Shown here: piece after piece, positions 7,718-15,167 of the stretch | Layout of the letters: every line of letters starts with the position of its first letter | Numbering within the stretch: position 1 is the first letter of the stretch | Origin: JBLNDJ01 sp050261515 | GTDB taxonomy: Bacteria > Acidobacteriota > Terriglobia > Bryobacterales > Bryobacteraceae | DNA: 64,000 bases | Direction of reading: 5' to 3' | Assembly (NCBI GenBank): GCA_050261515.1 | Contig: JBLNDJ010000042.1 | Span: forward strand, 134,811 to 198,810 | Position numbers and translations under genes: made by a program | The notes under the pieces: model-generated | Told to the model about the DNA's origin: nothing | The model's database searches: none | What the model saw: only the letters and a program-made list of their open reading frames with translations

Positions 7718-8968
7718 ATGGCAGAACAGGACCTCTCGAGAAGAAACTTTCTGAGCGCGGCTACGGCGTTCACCATCGTGAGCCCGCAGCTCGTGCGCGG
7801 CGCCGGCAGCGAGAAACTCAAGGCAGGGCTGGTCGGCTGCGGAGGGCGGGGAACCGCGGCGGCGAGCAACATCCTGACGGGGAATGAGAACGTCGAGATC
7901 GTCGCGATGGCGGATCTGTTCGAAGATCACCTGGAGGGCTCGCTTCGCAGGCTCACGCAGGACCCCCAGTACGCGCGCATCGCCCCGCGCGTGAAGGTGG
8001 ACGCGGAACATCGGTTCACGGGCTTCGACGCGTTCCAGAAACTGATCGCGAGCGACGTCGATATCGTGATGCTCTGCACGCCTCCGGGCTACCGCCCCGA
8101 GCACTTCGAGGCCGCGGTGAACGCGAAGAAGCACGTCTTCTGCGAGAAGCCGATCGCGACCGACCCGGTGGGCACGCGCCGCTTCATGGCCGCGGCGAAG
8201 AAATCCGAGCAGCTCAAACTGTCGGTGGTCTCGGGCGCGCAGCGGCACGCCGACCGCGAGTATGTCGAGACTGTGGATAAGGTACGCAACGGCGCGATCG
8301 GCGACATTGCCGCGCTCTACTCGCGCTACCTGAGCGGCGCGGTGTGGCACGAGCGCGAGCGCAAGCCCGAGTGGAGCGACATGGAATACGAGCACCGCAA
8401 CTGGTACTCGTTCATCTGGATCTGCGGCGACCAGATGGTGGAGCAGCACTTCCACAACATCGACTTCATGAACTGGGTGATGGGGACGCACCCGGTGAAG
8501 GTCGTCGCCTCGGGCGGCGCGGCATGGCGCCCGCGCGAGCCGATGTACGGCAACATCTACGATCACATGAGCTCGGATTTTGAGTACGCGAACGGCGTGC
8601 ACCTGTCGAGCGCCTGCCGCCAGTATCCGAAGGGCTGCTACAACAAGGTTGAGGACCTGATCGTCGGGACCAAGGGCCGCACCGACGGGAAGGACCTGGG
8701 CCAGAAGGGAATCGACCCCTACGTGCAGGAGCACATCGACCTGGTGAAGAGCATCCTCGGCCAGGGGCCGTACCTGAACCAGGCGATGGCGGTGGCCGAG
8801 AGCACCATGACTTGCATCATGGCGCGCGAGTCGGCCTACTCGGGCCTCGAGATCACGTGGGATATGATCATGGCCTCGAAGCAGGACCTTCAGCCGAAGA
8901 AGTTCGGCTATGACCTGAAGATGGAGCCGGTGCCGCTGCCGATCCCGGGGCAGTATAAGTTCATCTAG
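7718..8968 (+). CDS. Gfo/Idh/MocA-family oxidoreductase, Tat-exported
   Basis: A 416-residue NAD(P)-dependent dehydrogenase-like protein. It opens with a twin-arginine signal (SRRNFLSAATAFTIVS), followed by the Rossmann motif GLVGCGGRGTAAA (about 38-50) and the family signature HVFCEKPIATD (about 140-150), whose Lys is catalytic. The long C-terminal alpha/beta domain includes WICGDQMVEQHFHNIDFMNW, the usual metal- or substrate-binding His region. Members oxidise, reduce or hydrolyse sugar substrates, and Tat-exported forms are common in soil bacteria that degrade glycans. It stands alone, divergent from the HxlR gene. The substrate is unknown. Confidence 0.87.
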   Translation: MAEQDLSRRNFLSAATAFTIVSPQLVRGAGSEKLKAGLVGCGGRGTAAASNILTGNENVEIVAMADLFEDHLEGSLRRLTQDPQYARIAPRVKVDAEHRFTGFDAFQKLIASDVDIVMLCTPPGYRPEHFEAAVNAKKHVFCEKPIATDPVGTRRFMAAAKKSEQLKLSVVSGAQRHADREYVETVDKVRNGAIGDIAALYSRYLSGAVWHERERKPEWSDMEYEHRNWYSFIWICGDQMVEQHFHNIDFMNWVMGTHPVKVVASGGAAWRPREPMYGNIYDHMSSDFEYANGVHLSSACRQYPKGCYNKVEDLIVGTKGRTDGKDLGQKGIDPYVQEHIDLVKSILGQGPYLNQAMAVAESTMTCIMARESAYSGLEITWDMIMASKQDLQPKKFGYDLKMEPVPLPIPGQYKFI

Positions 8969-8987
8969 GCTTCCAGTTCAGCGGATT

Positions 8988-9305
8988 CTATTCCTGTTTG
9001 CGCCGCGTCGCTTCTTCGAGTTTGGCGGAGAGCGCGTCGATCTTGGCCTTGAGTTCGTCGATTTCCTGCCTGGTCGGGAAGCCGACCTTGTCCGCCAGGC
9101 CTTTCAGCCGGGCGCCGGCATCGCTGACGCCCTGGCCCGCTTTCCGGCCCGTTTCGAGGACCGAGGGTTCGATCTCGCGGCCTTTCTTCACGAGCGTGCC
9201 TACGATCCTGCCGGTTTCCTCGCCGATGACGGCGGCCAGGCCGAGGCTCGCATACCATACTCCGCGCAGAGCGTTCGCAGCCGTATCACGCGGTGTCGTT
9301 GCCAT
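8988..9305 (-). CDS. Phasin-like granule-associated coiled-coil protein
   Basis: A 105-residue, mostly helical protein: an amphipathic N-terminal half (ALRGVWYASLGLAAVIGEET) and a charged heptad-like C-terminal half (EIDELKAKIDALSAKLEEA) resembling PhaI/phasin-type proteins that coat polyhydroxyalkanoate granules. The assignment is strengthened because its ATG lies inside the end of the PhaR gene (20-base overlap), the classic repressor of phasin genes. No PHA synthase is in the window. It may instead be a more general apolipoprotein-like stress helix protein. Confidence 0.65.
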   Translation of the reverse strand: MATTPRDTAANALRGVWYASLGLAAVIGEETGRIVGTLVKKGREIEPSVLETGRKAGQGVSDAGARLKGLADKVGFPTRQEIDELKAKIDALSAKLEEATRRKQE

Positions 9306-9681
9306 GGTGTCCCTCCAGATTCTCGATCTGCTTTTCGAGGTCCTCCAGCCGCTCTCTCAGGCCCGTGACCTCCTGGCGGATGTCGTTCAGGTGGGCGACG
9401 CGCGCGCGCGACGCCTGCCAGAGGCGATCCACCGCCTTGCCGCCCGCTCGCACCATTTCGTGTAGAAACTGCGGGTTCAGCCACGTCTGCGCCTGCGCAC
9501 CTTCTTCAAGGATGACTTTGGTCAGCGTCTGGGCGGTCAGGTCCTCGCCGGTCGCGTTGTCGATCACCTCGATTTCGTCGCCCGAGCGGACCAGCGCCGC
9601 CAGTTCCGGCAGCGATACATAGGCCTTGGCGGAAGTATCGTACAGCTTGCGGTTGTCGTATCGCTTGATGACGCGGCGCAT
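9286..9681 (-). CDS. phaR: Polyhydroxyalkanoate synthesis regulator PhaR
   Basis: A 131-residue regulator. Its N-terminus VIKRYDNRKLYDT followed by YVSLPELAALVRSGDEIEV and TGEDLTAQTLTKVI is the DNA- and polymer-binding PhaR domain (residues 4-65). The C-terminal half ends in a coiled coil (VTGLRERLEDLEKQIENLEG). In known systems PhaR represses phasin genes until it is sequestered on nascent PHA granules. Here the phasin-like gene overlaps its 3' end, so the two are translated from one message. The 82-base region upstream of its ATG is short and may carry the promoter. Confidence 0.88.
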   Translation of the reverse strand: MRRVIKRYDNRKLYDTSAKAYVSLPELAALVRSGDEIEVIDNATGEDLTAQTLTKVILEEGAQAQTWLNPQFLHEMVRAGGKAVDRLWQASRARVAHLNDIRQEVTGLRERLEDLEKQIENLEGHHGNDTA

Positions 9682-9763
9682 AATGCGTGAGAAGCTTGCT
9701 AAAAGGCCCTCTCAAGCCCATTTATAACGCGGCGCGTCATGGGTGTCAAGGAGGCGGCCGGCG

Positions 9764-10150
9764 CTAACAGGCAGCCGCGAGCGAGCGGGGGTACCGGACG
9801 GCGTTATGAACGATGCTGCGTATGAGCCGCGGCTCGAAGGGCGCCGCACAGTAATCGGCGGCCCCGGCTTCCATGGCATCCAGCCAATCATCCACTTCCG
9901 GCAGGCGGCTTACGACCACCACCGGAACCAGGCGGCCCATCTCGCGCAGCCCATTCAGCAGCGGTTCGTAGGCGGAAGGCTCCGCCGCACAAAACACGAG
10001 ATTGGCCGCTGCGCGGTCGATCGCCTTGATGCTTTCGCGGGCCGAGCGGAACGGCTCCGCGACCACGGTGTAGCGAAGCTCCGCCAGAGCCCGCGACAGC
10101 TCGGCGGCCAGATCCTGATCGAGCCCGGTCATGAGAACGTTGACGCGCAT
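9764..10150 (-). CDS. Degenerate receiver-domain protein (pseudo-receiver)
   Basis: A 128-residue single-domain protein with the CheY-like pattern of alternating strands and helices (VLMTGLDQDLAAELSRAL, LVPVVVVSRLPEVDDWLDAMEAGAADY, EPRLIRSIVHNAV). The acidic pocket and the phosphoacceptor Asp are not conserved: the strand-3 end reads LVFCAAEPS. The usual Lys after strand 5 is also missing (DYCAAPFEP). It should therefore not accept phosphate the normal way and may be a phosphorylation-independent adaptor or a domain swapped from a larger protein. A short, well-placed GGAGG lies before the ATG. No kinase or output partner is adjacent. Confidence 0.65.
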   Translation of the reverse strand: MRVNVLMTGLDQDLAAELSRALAELRYTVVAEPFRSARESIKAIDRAAANLVFCAAEPSAYEPLLNGLREMGRLVPVVVVSRLPEVDDWLDAMEAGAADYCAAPFEPRLIRSIVHNAVRYPRSLAAAC

Positions 10151-10258
10151 CGAAACCTCCTGCGTGACGCTACCAATCTATCGGCGGGAGATGAAGTTGC
10201 GATTACGCCGGCGTGACGAATTCGGCGGCGCGGCTTCGGGGGCGTGCTCGGCGGCAGG

Positions 10259-11191
10259 CTAGCGGTCGGGGCCGCGGTTGCTGGCCGTGGCAGTGGACGT
10301 CGCCCAATATCCCGAGCGCGTGATCACGGCAAGCTGCGGGCGGTCGACCGTGAGCTCGATCCGGCGGAACGTGCCGTCGAGCTCGGGGTGCGTCGGGCTG
10401 TAGGCCAGCGTGTACTGGTTGCGTATGGTGCGCGCGATCTCCTCGGCGGTGGCCGTGGCCTCCGAGACGTCGTTCAGGTAATAGGACCGGCCGCCGGTCG
10501 TCTGGGTCAGCGCATCGAGTTCACGCTTGGCGCGTTGGGTTTCGTCGTCGTTGATCTCGCTCAGAATACCGACTCCGTAGACCAGCACGCCGCTCTGCTG
10601 CGCGCTTTTGACCACATAATCGCGCGTAACGCGGCTCTCGTTGTCCTCGCCGTCGGTAATCACGATGAGCACCTTCTTGTCCTCGTGCGCCCTCTGGAGC
10701 AGGTGCTCGATGCCGAGCCGGACGGCGTCGCGCATCGCCGTGGTGCCGTGCGTCTGAAAGGTCTTCAGGCCCTGCTCGAGCTTCGCGCGCTCGTGCGTGA
10801 AATCGGTGTCGAGGTACGTCTTCTCGTTGAAGTGGATGACGAAAACCTCATCGTCGGGATGCGACGCTTCGACCAGCGCCAGGGCCGCCGCCGCGACCTT
10901 CTGGCGTTTGTTGGTCATGCTGCCGCTGTCGTCGATGACGAGCCCGATCGACACGGGGGCGTCTTCGCGGCGGAAAACCTTGAGGTCCTGGGCCGCGCCG
11001 TTCTCATAGACGTGGAAGGCGCTTTGCGGAAGGTCCGTCACAAGGCGGCCGTCCGAGTCGAGCACGGTCGCGTGGAGCACGACCAGCCGCGAGTCGCTGC
11101 GGAAGACGACGGCGTCGTCCTGCGCCTGCGCCGCCAAAGCCAGCGCGGACAAGGCGGCCGCGAGAATCGCGAATTTGGGCGTGTGGAACAT
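10259..11191 (-). CDS. VWFA-related secreted protein (acidobacterial type)
   Basis: I use the ATG at 11191 (310 residues), because it begins directly with a signal peptide (MFHTPKFAILAAALSALALA); a TTG start 24 bases upstream is less likely. After a short Ig-like N-terminal region (RLVVLHATVLDSDGRLVTDL), a von Willebrand A domain follows. It has a complete MIDAS-type motif DDSGSM (about 93-98), the Thr of HGTTAM and VITDGEDNESR. This combination matches the VWFA-related protein family described from Acidobacteria. The function is probably metal-dependent protein binding on the cell surface or in the periplasm. It stands alone. Confidence 0.85.
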   Translation of the reverse strand: MFHTPKFAILAAALSALALAAQAQDDAVVFRSDSRLVVLHATVLDSDGRLVTDLPQSAFHVYENGAAQDLKVFRREDAPVSIGLVIDDSGSMTNKRQKVAAAALALVEASHPDDEVFVIHFNEKTYLDTDFTHERAKLEQGLKTFQTHGTTAMRDAVRLGIEHLLQRAHEDKKVLIVITDGEDNESRVTRDYVVKSAQQSGVLVYGVGILSEINDDETQRAKRELDALTQTTGGRSYYLNDVSEATATAEEIARTIRNQYTLAYSPTHPELDGTFRRIELTVDRPQLAVITRSGYWATSTATASNRGPDR

Positions 11192-11274
11192 AAGGGGAAG
11201 CGCGGGCGGTGGCAAGCCTGCTTCTGTTATTGTGACGCAAAATAGGCCCGGCAGGTTTGTGTTATCTTCGCGGC

Positions 11275-12309
11275 ATGATCGGAAGGCGAGGGTTCCTGGC
11301 CGCGGGCATTGCGGCTGCCGCGGGCGGGGCTGTGCGGGGAGGCGGGGAGCCCGCGCTCGTGCGGCCGCGCGCGCTGCGGGAAGGGGACACGGTCGGGTTG
11401 ATCACGCCGGCGACCTACGTTTCCGACCCGGACCGGCTTGCGCTGGTCGATCGTACGGTCCGCTACTTCGGCCTGCGCCCGAAGCTGGGTCGCAACGTCG
11501 GCAAGCGCGTCGGTTACCTGGGCGGCACCGATCAGGAGCGAATCGACGATTTGCACTCGATGTTCCGCGACCCGGAGGTGAAGGGCGTTTTTGCCATACG
11601 CGGCGGTTACGGATCCGAGCGCCTGCTCGACCGCATCGATTACGCCCTGCTGCGCGCAAATCCGAAGGTGTTCCTCGGATACAGCGACATCACGGCGATG
11701 CACCTGGCGATCCAGAAGCGGGCCGGGCTGGTGACCTTCCATGGCCCGGTCATGATCTCGGGCTTTTCCGAGTTCACGCAGAAGTGGTTCCGCCGCGCGC
11801 TGTTCGACACCGCGCCGGCCGGGGCGCTGACGAATCCGCCTGAGGCGAACCAGCTGCGCCCGTCTCACACGCTGCGCACGGTAAGGCCGGGGAGGGCGCG
11901 CGGGCGGCTGATCGGCGGGAACCTGACGCTCGTGACCTCGACGCTCGGGACGCCTTACGAGATCGACACGCGCGGCCGCATCCTGTTTATCGAGGATGTG
12001 GACGAGCAGCCCTACGGCCTGGACCGCATGCTGACGCAGCTCCGCCTGGCGGGCAAGCTCGAACAGGCGGCGGGCATCGTTTTCGGCGAGTGCAGCAACT
12101 GCGGTCCGCGCGAATTCAAGCCGTCGTTCGAATCGACGTTTTCGGCGGGCGAGGTGATCGACCAGATCCTGGGGAAGCTGAGCATCCCTGTGCTCTCGGG
12201 CCTGACGATCGGCCACACCGACGACCAGCTCACGCTCCCACTGGGCGTGCCGGCGGTGCTCGATGCGGACAAAGGCGAGCTGTCGCTCGAGGAATCGGGC
12301 GTAATCTGA
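11275..12309 (+). CDS. LD-carboxypeptidase, peptidase family S66, Tat-exported
   Basis: From the ATG at 11275 the protein has 344 residues and a twin-arginine leader (MIGRRGFLAAGIAAAAGGA). The S66 fold is clear: EGDTVGLITPA, the nucleophile motif FLGYSDIT (Ser137), the substrate-loop motif FIEDVDEQPYGLDRML with the catalytic Glu, and GLTIGHTDDQLTLPLG with the catalytic His. S66 enzymes cut the L-Lys/meso-DAP to D-Ala bond of tetrapeptides during peptidoglycan recycling. Export by Tat would place this one outside the cytoplasm, unlike E. coli LdcA, so it may act on periplasmic muropeptides. An upstream in-frame TTG at 11257 would spoil the leader. Confidence 0.87.
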   Translation: MIGRRGFLAAGIAAAAGGAVRGGGEPALVRPRALREGDTVGLITPATYVSDPDRLALVDRTVRYFGLRPKLGRNVGKRVGYLGGTDQERIDDLHSMFRDPEVKGVFAIRGGYGSERLLDRIDYALLRANPKVFLGYSDITAMHLAIQKRAGLVTFHGPVMISGFSEFTQKWFRRALFDTAPAGALTNPPEANQLRPSHTLRTVRPGRARGRLIGGNLTLVTSTLGTPYEIDTRGRILFIEDVDEQPYGLDRMLTQLRLAGKLEQAAGIVFGECSNCGPREFKPSFESTFSAGEVIDQILGKLSIPVLSGLTIGHTDDQLTLPLGVPAVLDADKGELSLEESGVI

Positions 12310-12318
12310 CGCCGCGAT

Positions 12319-12347
12319 TTGACACCGCGCTGCTGGTCGCGGAGAAT
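12319..12347 (+). promoter_or_regulatory. Candidate sigma-70 promoter of tRNA-Leu
   Basis: A consensus -35 hexamer TTGACA (12319-12324) is followed after 17 bases by GAGAAT (12342-12347), matching four of six -10 positions. Transcription would start near 12354, about 15 bases before the tRNA. The element lies just after the LD-carboxypeptidase stop codon. Confidence 0.5.
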
Positions 12348-12368
12348 AAGTTGTAGCCAACCGAAAAT

Positions 12369-12455
12369 GCGGATGTGGCGGAATTGGCAGACGCGCTAGA
12401 TTCAGGTTCTAGTGGGGGCAACTCCGTGGAGGTTCAAGTCCTCTCATCCGCACCA
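12369..12455 (+). tRNA. tRNA-Leu, anticodon CAG
   Basis: An 87-base class II tRNA. The acceptor arms GCGGATG (12369-12375) and CATCCGC (12445-12451) pair fully and the 3' ACCA is encoded. The anticodon stem CTAGA/TCTAG encloses the loop TTCAGGT, giving anticodon CAG, which reads the CTG leucine codon. The T arm has GGTTCAAGTCC, and a long variable arm (GGGGGCAACTCC) is typical of tRNA-Leu. A promoter-like element precedes it. Confidence 0.95.
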
Positions 12456-12492
12456 AACCAGCCAGTTCACAGGCTCTACGGCTCTACGCCAT

Positions 12493-12507
12493 TAGTGGGG
12501 GCAACTC
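12493..12507 (+). repeat. 15-bp copy of the tRNA-Leu anticodon/variable-arm segment
   Basis: TAGTGGGGGCAACTC is repeated exactly at 12410-12424 inside the tRNA and again here, 83 bases further on. A partial copy just past a tRNA gene is the kind of scar left by integration or by slippage during duplication. No integrase or element is attached, so its origin is open. Confidence 0.5.
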
Positions 12508-12531
12508 AGCCAAGTTAAACCGGTATACGCG

Positions 12532-12671
12532 AACTGTTTCATTCTCGCCATCCTGTTCTTGACCGTCGTAGGCATCGTGGTCGTGCTGTTCTGGCAATTC
12601 TGGGCAAAATGCGGAGCGCCTCGGAGGTGCAGTGCCCGCAATGCGGTCATCTTTTCTTGAACCGGCCTTGA
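12532..12671 (+). pseudogene. Possible frameshifted small membrane/zinc-ribbon protein
   Basis: One frame reads a clear membrane segment (FILAILFLTVVGIVVVLFWQFWAK). In the frame two bases over, directly after, an ATG at 12609 opens a short sequence with a CPxCG zinc-knuckle half (VQCPQCGHLFLNRP) and ends at a TGA at 12669-12671. Joined by a frameshift they would make a small membrane-anchored zinc-ribbon protein. No start codon with a ribosome site is evident for the membrane part. This could be a decayed gene, or the two parts could be unrelated chance reading. Confidence 0.3.
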
Positions 12672-12675
12672 AAAA

Positions 12676-13938
12676 TCACTCCACCACGGCCTGCGAAACC
12701 GCATTGTCGAAGTCGTATTGGTGCTCGCGGCCGGGCGTCTGGACGAAGAAGATCGCCACCATCCGCTCGCGGCGGTTCACCCACCAGTACGTTCCGAACG
12801 CGCCGTCCCAGCCGTAGCTGCCGTCGGGCTTCCGCATGCGCGCCTCCGCGCCGTTGAGAACCACTTCGCCGCCCAGGCCGAACCCGACGCCCTTTGGCGG
12901 GCGCCCGATCTGCCCCAGAAAGAGATCCCCGACGTTGTTCCTCATCATGAGATCCACGGTCCAGGGGCTCAGGATGCGCTTACCGTTCCACTCGCCGCCG
13001 TTGCAGAGCATCTGGGCGAACTGGAAGTAATCCGCCGCCGTTGAGACCAGCCCGCCCGCGCCCGAGAAATACGCCGGCGAACCAATCACGAGCGGATTCG
13101 AGGGCTTGGCGAGTCCCTTTGCGGTACGGGTGTAGATCGTCGCCAGCCGCGGACGGTCCTTCTCGGGAACGTTGAAGAACGTGTCGTTCATCCCCAGCGG
13201 CTCGAACAGCCGGGTGCGCAGGAACTGGTCGAACGTCATCCCGGATACGATCTCCACAATCCGCCCCAGCGTGTCGAACGCCGCCAGCCCGCTGTAGCGC
13301 CAGCGCGTGCCCGGCTCAAAATCGAGCGGCAGCGCGCCCAGGCGCGGGATGAAATCGGCCAGCGTCTCGGCCGGCTTCCGAGCGCTCCGCAGTTTCATGA
13401 ATTCGGCGTTAGTGGGCCCGCCGCTCGCCAGCCCCGATGTATGCGTCAGCAAGTCGATGATCGTGATGTCCCGCGCGGCCGGCACCGTGTAGGTCTTTTC
13501 CGCCGACGCCGGACGGTCGGTCATCGGCTCGGGAGCCCGCTCGGCCTCGACCAGCACGCGCGCGTTCCTGAACTCGGGAATGTATTTCGAAACGGGGTCG
13601 GTGAGCTTGAGCTTCCCCTCTTCCATCAGGATCAGCACGGCCACCGCCGTGACGGGCTTCGAGGAAGAGGCCAGGCGGAACAGCGTGTCCTTCGTCATCG
13701 GCTTCTTTGAGTCGAGGTCCATCACTCCAAGCGCCTCGTGCTGGACCACGCGGCCCCTCCGCGCGACGAGCGTGACCGCGCCCGAAAGCTGCCCGGCCTC
13801 GATCCGGCGCATGACCATGTCGTGAATCCGCTGCAGCCGTTCGGAGGAGAATCCGACCTCTTCGGGTTTTGCAGTGGGAAGGGAGGCGGCACCGAGCGCG
13901 GCGGCAAGGGCGGCAATAAGCAGGGGGATGCGGTTCAT
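12676..13938 (-). CDS. Serine hydrolase, class C beta-lactamase/esterase (EstB) family
   Basis: From the ATG at 13938 the protein has 420 residues with a signal peptide (MNRIPLLIAALAAALGAAS). The penicillin-recognising fold is shown by FRLASSSKPVTA (nucleophile Ser91, Lys94 of SxxK) and RWRYSGLAAFD (YxN-like triad position). In place of KTG there is a Gly-containing block, SYGWDGAFGTYWW. Intermediate family motifs include ITIIDLLTHTSGL and EPLGMNDTFF. Such proteins in soil bacteria are mostly esterases, D-aminopeptidases or transpeptidase relatives rather than true beta-lactamases. It is monocistronic and reads toward the tRNA. The substrate cannot be assigned. Confidence 0.88.
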   Translation of the reverse strand: MNRIPLLIAALAAALGAASLPTAKPEEVGFSSERLQRIHDMVMRRIEAGQLSGAVTLVARRGRVVQHEALGVMDLDSKKPMTKDTLFRLASSSKPVTAVAVLILMEEGKLKLTDPVSKYIPEFRNARVLVEAERAPEPMTDRPASAEKTYTVPAARDITIIDLLTHTSGLASGGPTNAEFMKLRSARKPAETLADFIPRLGALPLDFEPGTRWRYSGLAAFDTLGRIVEIVSGMTFDQFLRTRLFEPLGMNDTFFNVPEKDRPRLATIYTRTAKGLAKPSNPLVIGSPAYFSGAGGLVSTAADYFQFAQMLCNGGEWNGKRILSPWTVDLMMRNNVGDLFLGQIGRPPKGVGFGLGGEVVLNGAEARMRKPDGSYGWDGAFGTYWWVNRRERMVAIFFVQTPGREHQYDFDNAVSQAVVE

Positions 13939-14229
13939 GTGAGCTCCAACAGCCGATTGTAGTATCCTGATGCGCCGCACGGCACTGAAAAGAGGGATAC
14001 CGCCCAGGCCGAAGTGCCGGCCGGGGTCACGCTCTGGGCGCCGGAGAGCAGACCGGCCGCGAAGCCGGCTTCAACGTTCGGGACTTGGCGGGCCACGGTG
14101 CCGGCGCCCATTTGGCTGAAAAATGCCACAGTTGCGGGAAATGCCTCACCCAAGAAGACCCAGCATGAGCAGGTGCGGGGTTTAATAAAGTTCACAAGAT
14201 TGGCGGGAGCGGCGGTTAGGAACACGGGA

Positions 14230-14249
14230 ATTGCGTTGTAGAGCGCAAT
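14230..14249. promoter_or_regulatory. Candidate upstream activator site of the sigma-54 promoter
   Basis: ATTGCG-TTGTAGAG-CGCAAT is a perfect 6-base inverted repeat with an 8-base spacer. It ends 65 bases before the -24/-12 element, a normal distance for an enhancer bound by an NtrC-family dimer. The operon itself ends with such a regulator (18631-19995). Confidence 0.5.
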
Positions 14250-14314
14250 AGCAGGGCTGAATTACACAACAGCGATGATACACGCTGAAAACAGGGCAGT
14301 TGACGCCCCGGACC

Positions 14315-14330
14315 TGGCGGCGCTATTGCA
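14315..14330 (+). promoter_or_regulatory. Sigma-54 (-24/-12) promoter
   Basis: TGGCGGCGCTATTGCA matches the sigma-54 consensus TGGC-N7-TTGCA with exact spacing between the GG and GC dinucleotides. Transcription would begin near 14341, giving a ~140-base leader to the GcvH-like gene at 14481. It fits the sigma-54-dependent response regulator encoded as last gene of the same operon, whose GAFTGA loop contacts sigma-54. Confidence 0.65.
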
Positions 14331-14480
14331 AATGCCGACATTCCCCTTCCGTGCGGTTTTGGGGTATGTCAAAATACCACACAGATTAATATCCTATTAT
14401 CAGTAATATAGGTGTCCTTGCAACACCTCCCTCCGGACAGGTCATCCGAATGCACATTCCTGTGGCGGAGGAAATTAGAA

Positions 14481-15149
14481 ATGGTCGCACTGCTGGTTCT
14501 ACTGACGTTCGCCGTGTTCATCATCGCCGACGTCCTGCTGCATCGCGAGAAGTATCGCTTCAAGGTGGCGGAGGAGGCGGCGGCGCCCGCAGCAGCCTCT
14601 TCCGCTTCGCCGGTTGTTTCCGGAGTTACGCTTCCAGACAACCTGTGCTATCACCCCGGCCATGCCTGGGCGCTCGACGCCGGCAACGGCCGCGTCCGCA
14701 TCGGTCTGGACGAGTTCGCCGCCAGCCTGCTCGGACGTATTGAAAAGATTGACGTTCCGCAGCGCGGGCGCTGGTTCCGCCAGGGCGAAAAGGGCTGGAC
14801 GGTTCATACCAATCAAGGCGAAGTCCCCATGCTCGCTCCGGCCGAAGGCGAGATCGTCGGAGTTAACGATAAAGCACTCCAAAACCCCGAATCGATCTCG
14901 AAAGACCCTTACGGCAACGGCTGGCTGCTCGAAATCTTCTCCCCCGACACACAGGTGAGCTTTCGCAACCTGCTCACGGGCGCGTTCGCGAAGCGGTGGA
15001 TGGAGGAGTCGGTGGCCGAGTTGCGCCGGGCGGTCGCTCCGGCCGCGATGGCCACCTCGCTCGACGGTGGAAGGATCTCGCCTGAAGTGGGCGCTGAATT
15101 GCCTGCTGAAAAGTGGCGCGAAGTGACGCGCCAGTTCTTCCGCGCGTAA
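14481..15149 (+). CDS. Membrane-anchored GcvH-like domain protein lacking the lipoyl lysine
   Basis: The ATG at 14481 is chosen for its GGAGGA ribosome site eight bases upstream and because an N-terminal helix starts there (MVALLVLLTFAVFIIADVLL). The 222-residue protein then has a glycine-cleavage-H-like domain (about 45-170): YHPGHAW, RVRIGLDEFAASLLGRIEKI, LAPAEGEIVGVND and DPYGNGWLLEI. At the place of the lipoyl-carrying Lys (SVKA in GcvH), the protein reads TNQGEV, a Gln, so it cannot be lipoylated there. The basic HREKYRFK after the helix suggests the domain faces the cytoplasm. It is the first gene of the HybA/HybB-like redox operon, so it is probably a structural or docking subunit and has no glycine-cleavage role. 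Confidence 0.8.
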   Translation: MVALLVLLTFAVFIIADVLLHREKYRFKVAEEAAAPAAASSASPVVSGVTLPDNLCYHPGHAWALDAGNGRVRIGLDEFAASLLGRIEKIDVPQRGRWFRQGEKGWTVHTNQGEVPMLAPAEGEIVGVNDKALQNPESISKDPYGNGWLLEIFSPDTQVSFRNLLTGAFAKRWMEESVAELRRAVAPAAMATSLDGGRISPEVGAELPAEKWREVTRQFFRA

Positions 15150-15167
15150 CGCAGGAGTGACAACTCG

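Larger units (their letters stand above)
13939..14480. other. 542-bp intergenic region upstream of the redox operon
   Basis: No protein here is recognisable on either strand. The 13935-14225 minus frame and 14014-14241 plus frame are open but lack family motifs and good ribosome sites. The right half falls in GC content and carries an inverted repeat (14230-14249), a sigma-54 -24/-12 element (14315-14330) and a 140-base leader before the GcvH-like start. It therefore looks like a regulatory region. Confidence 0.6.

Noticed and set aside
13935..14225. 96-codon minus-strand frame and overlapping plus-strand frame in the intergenic region
   Set aside because: No motif, no good ribosome site and no coding bias; I left both out.
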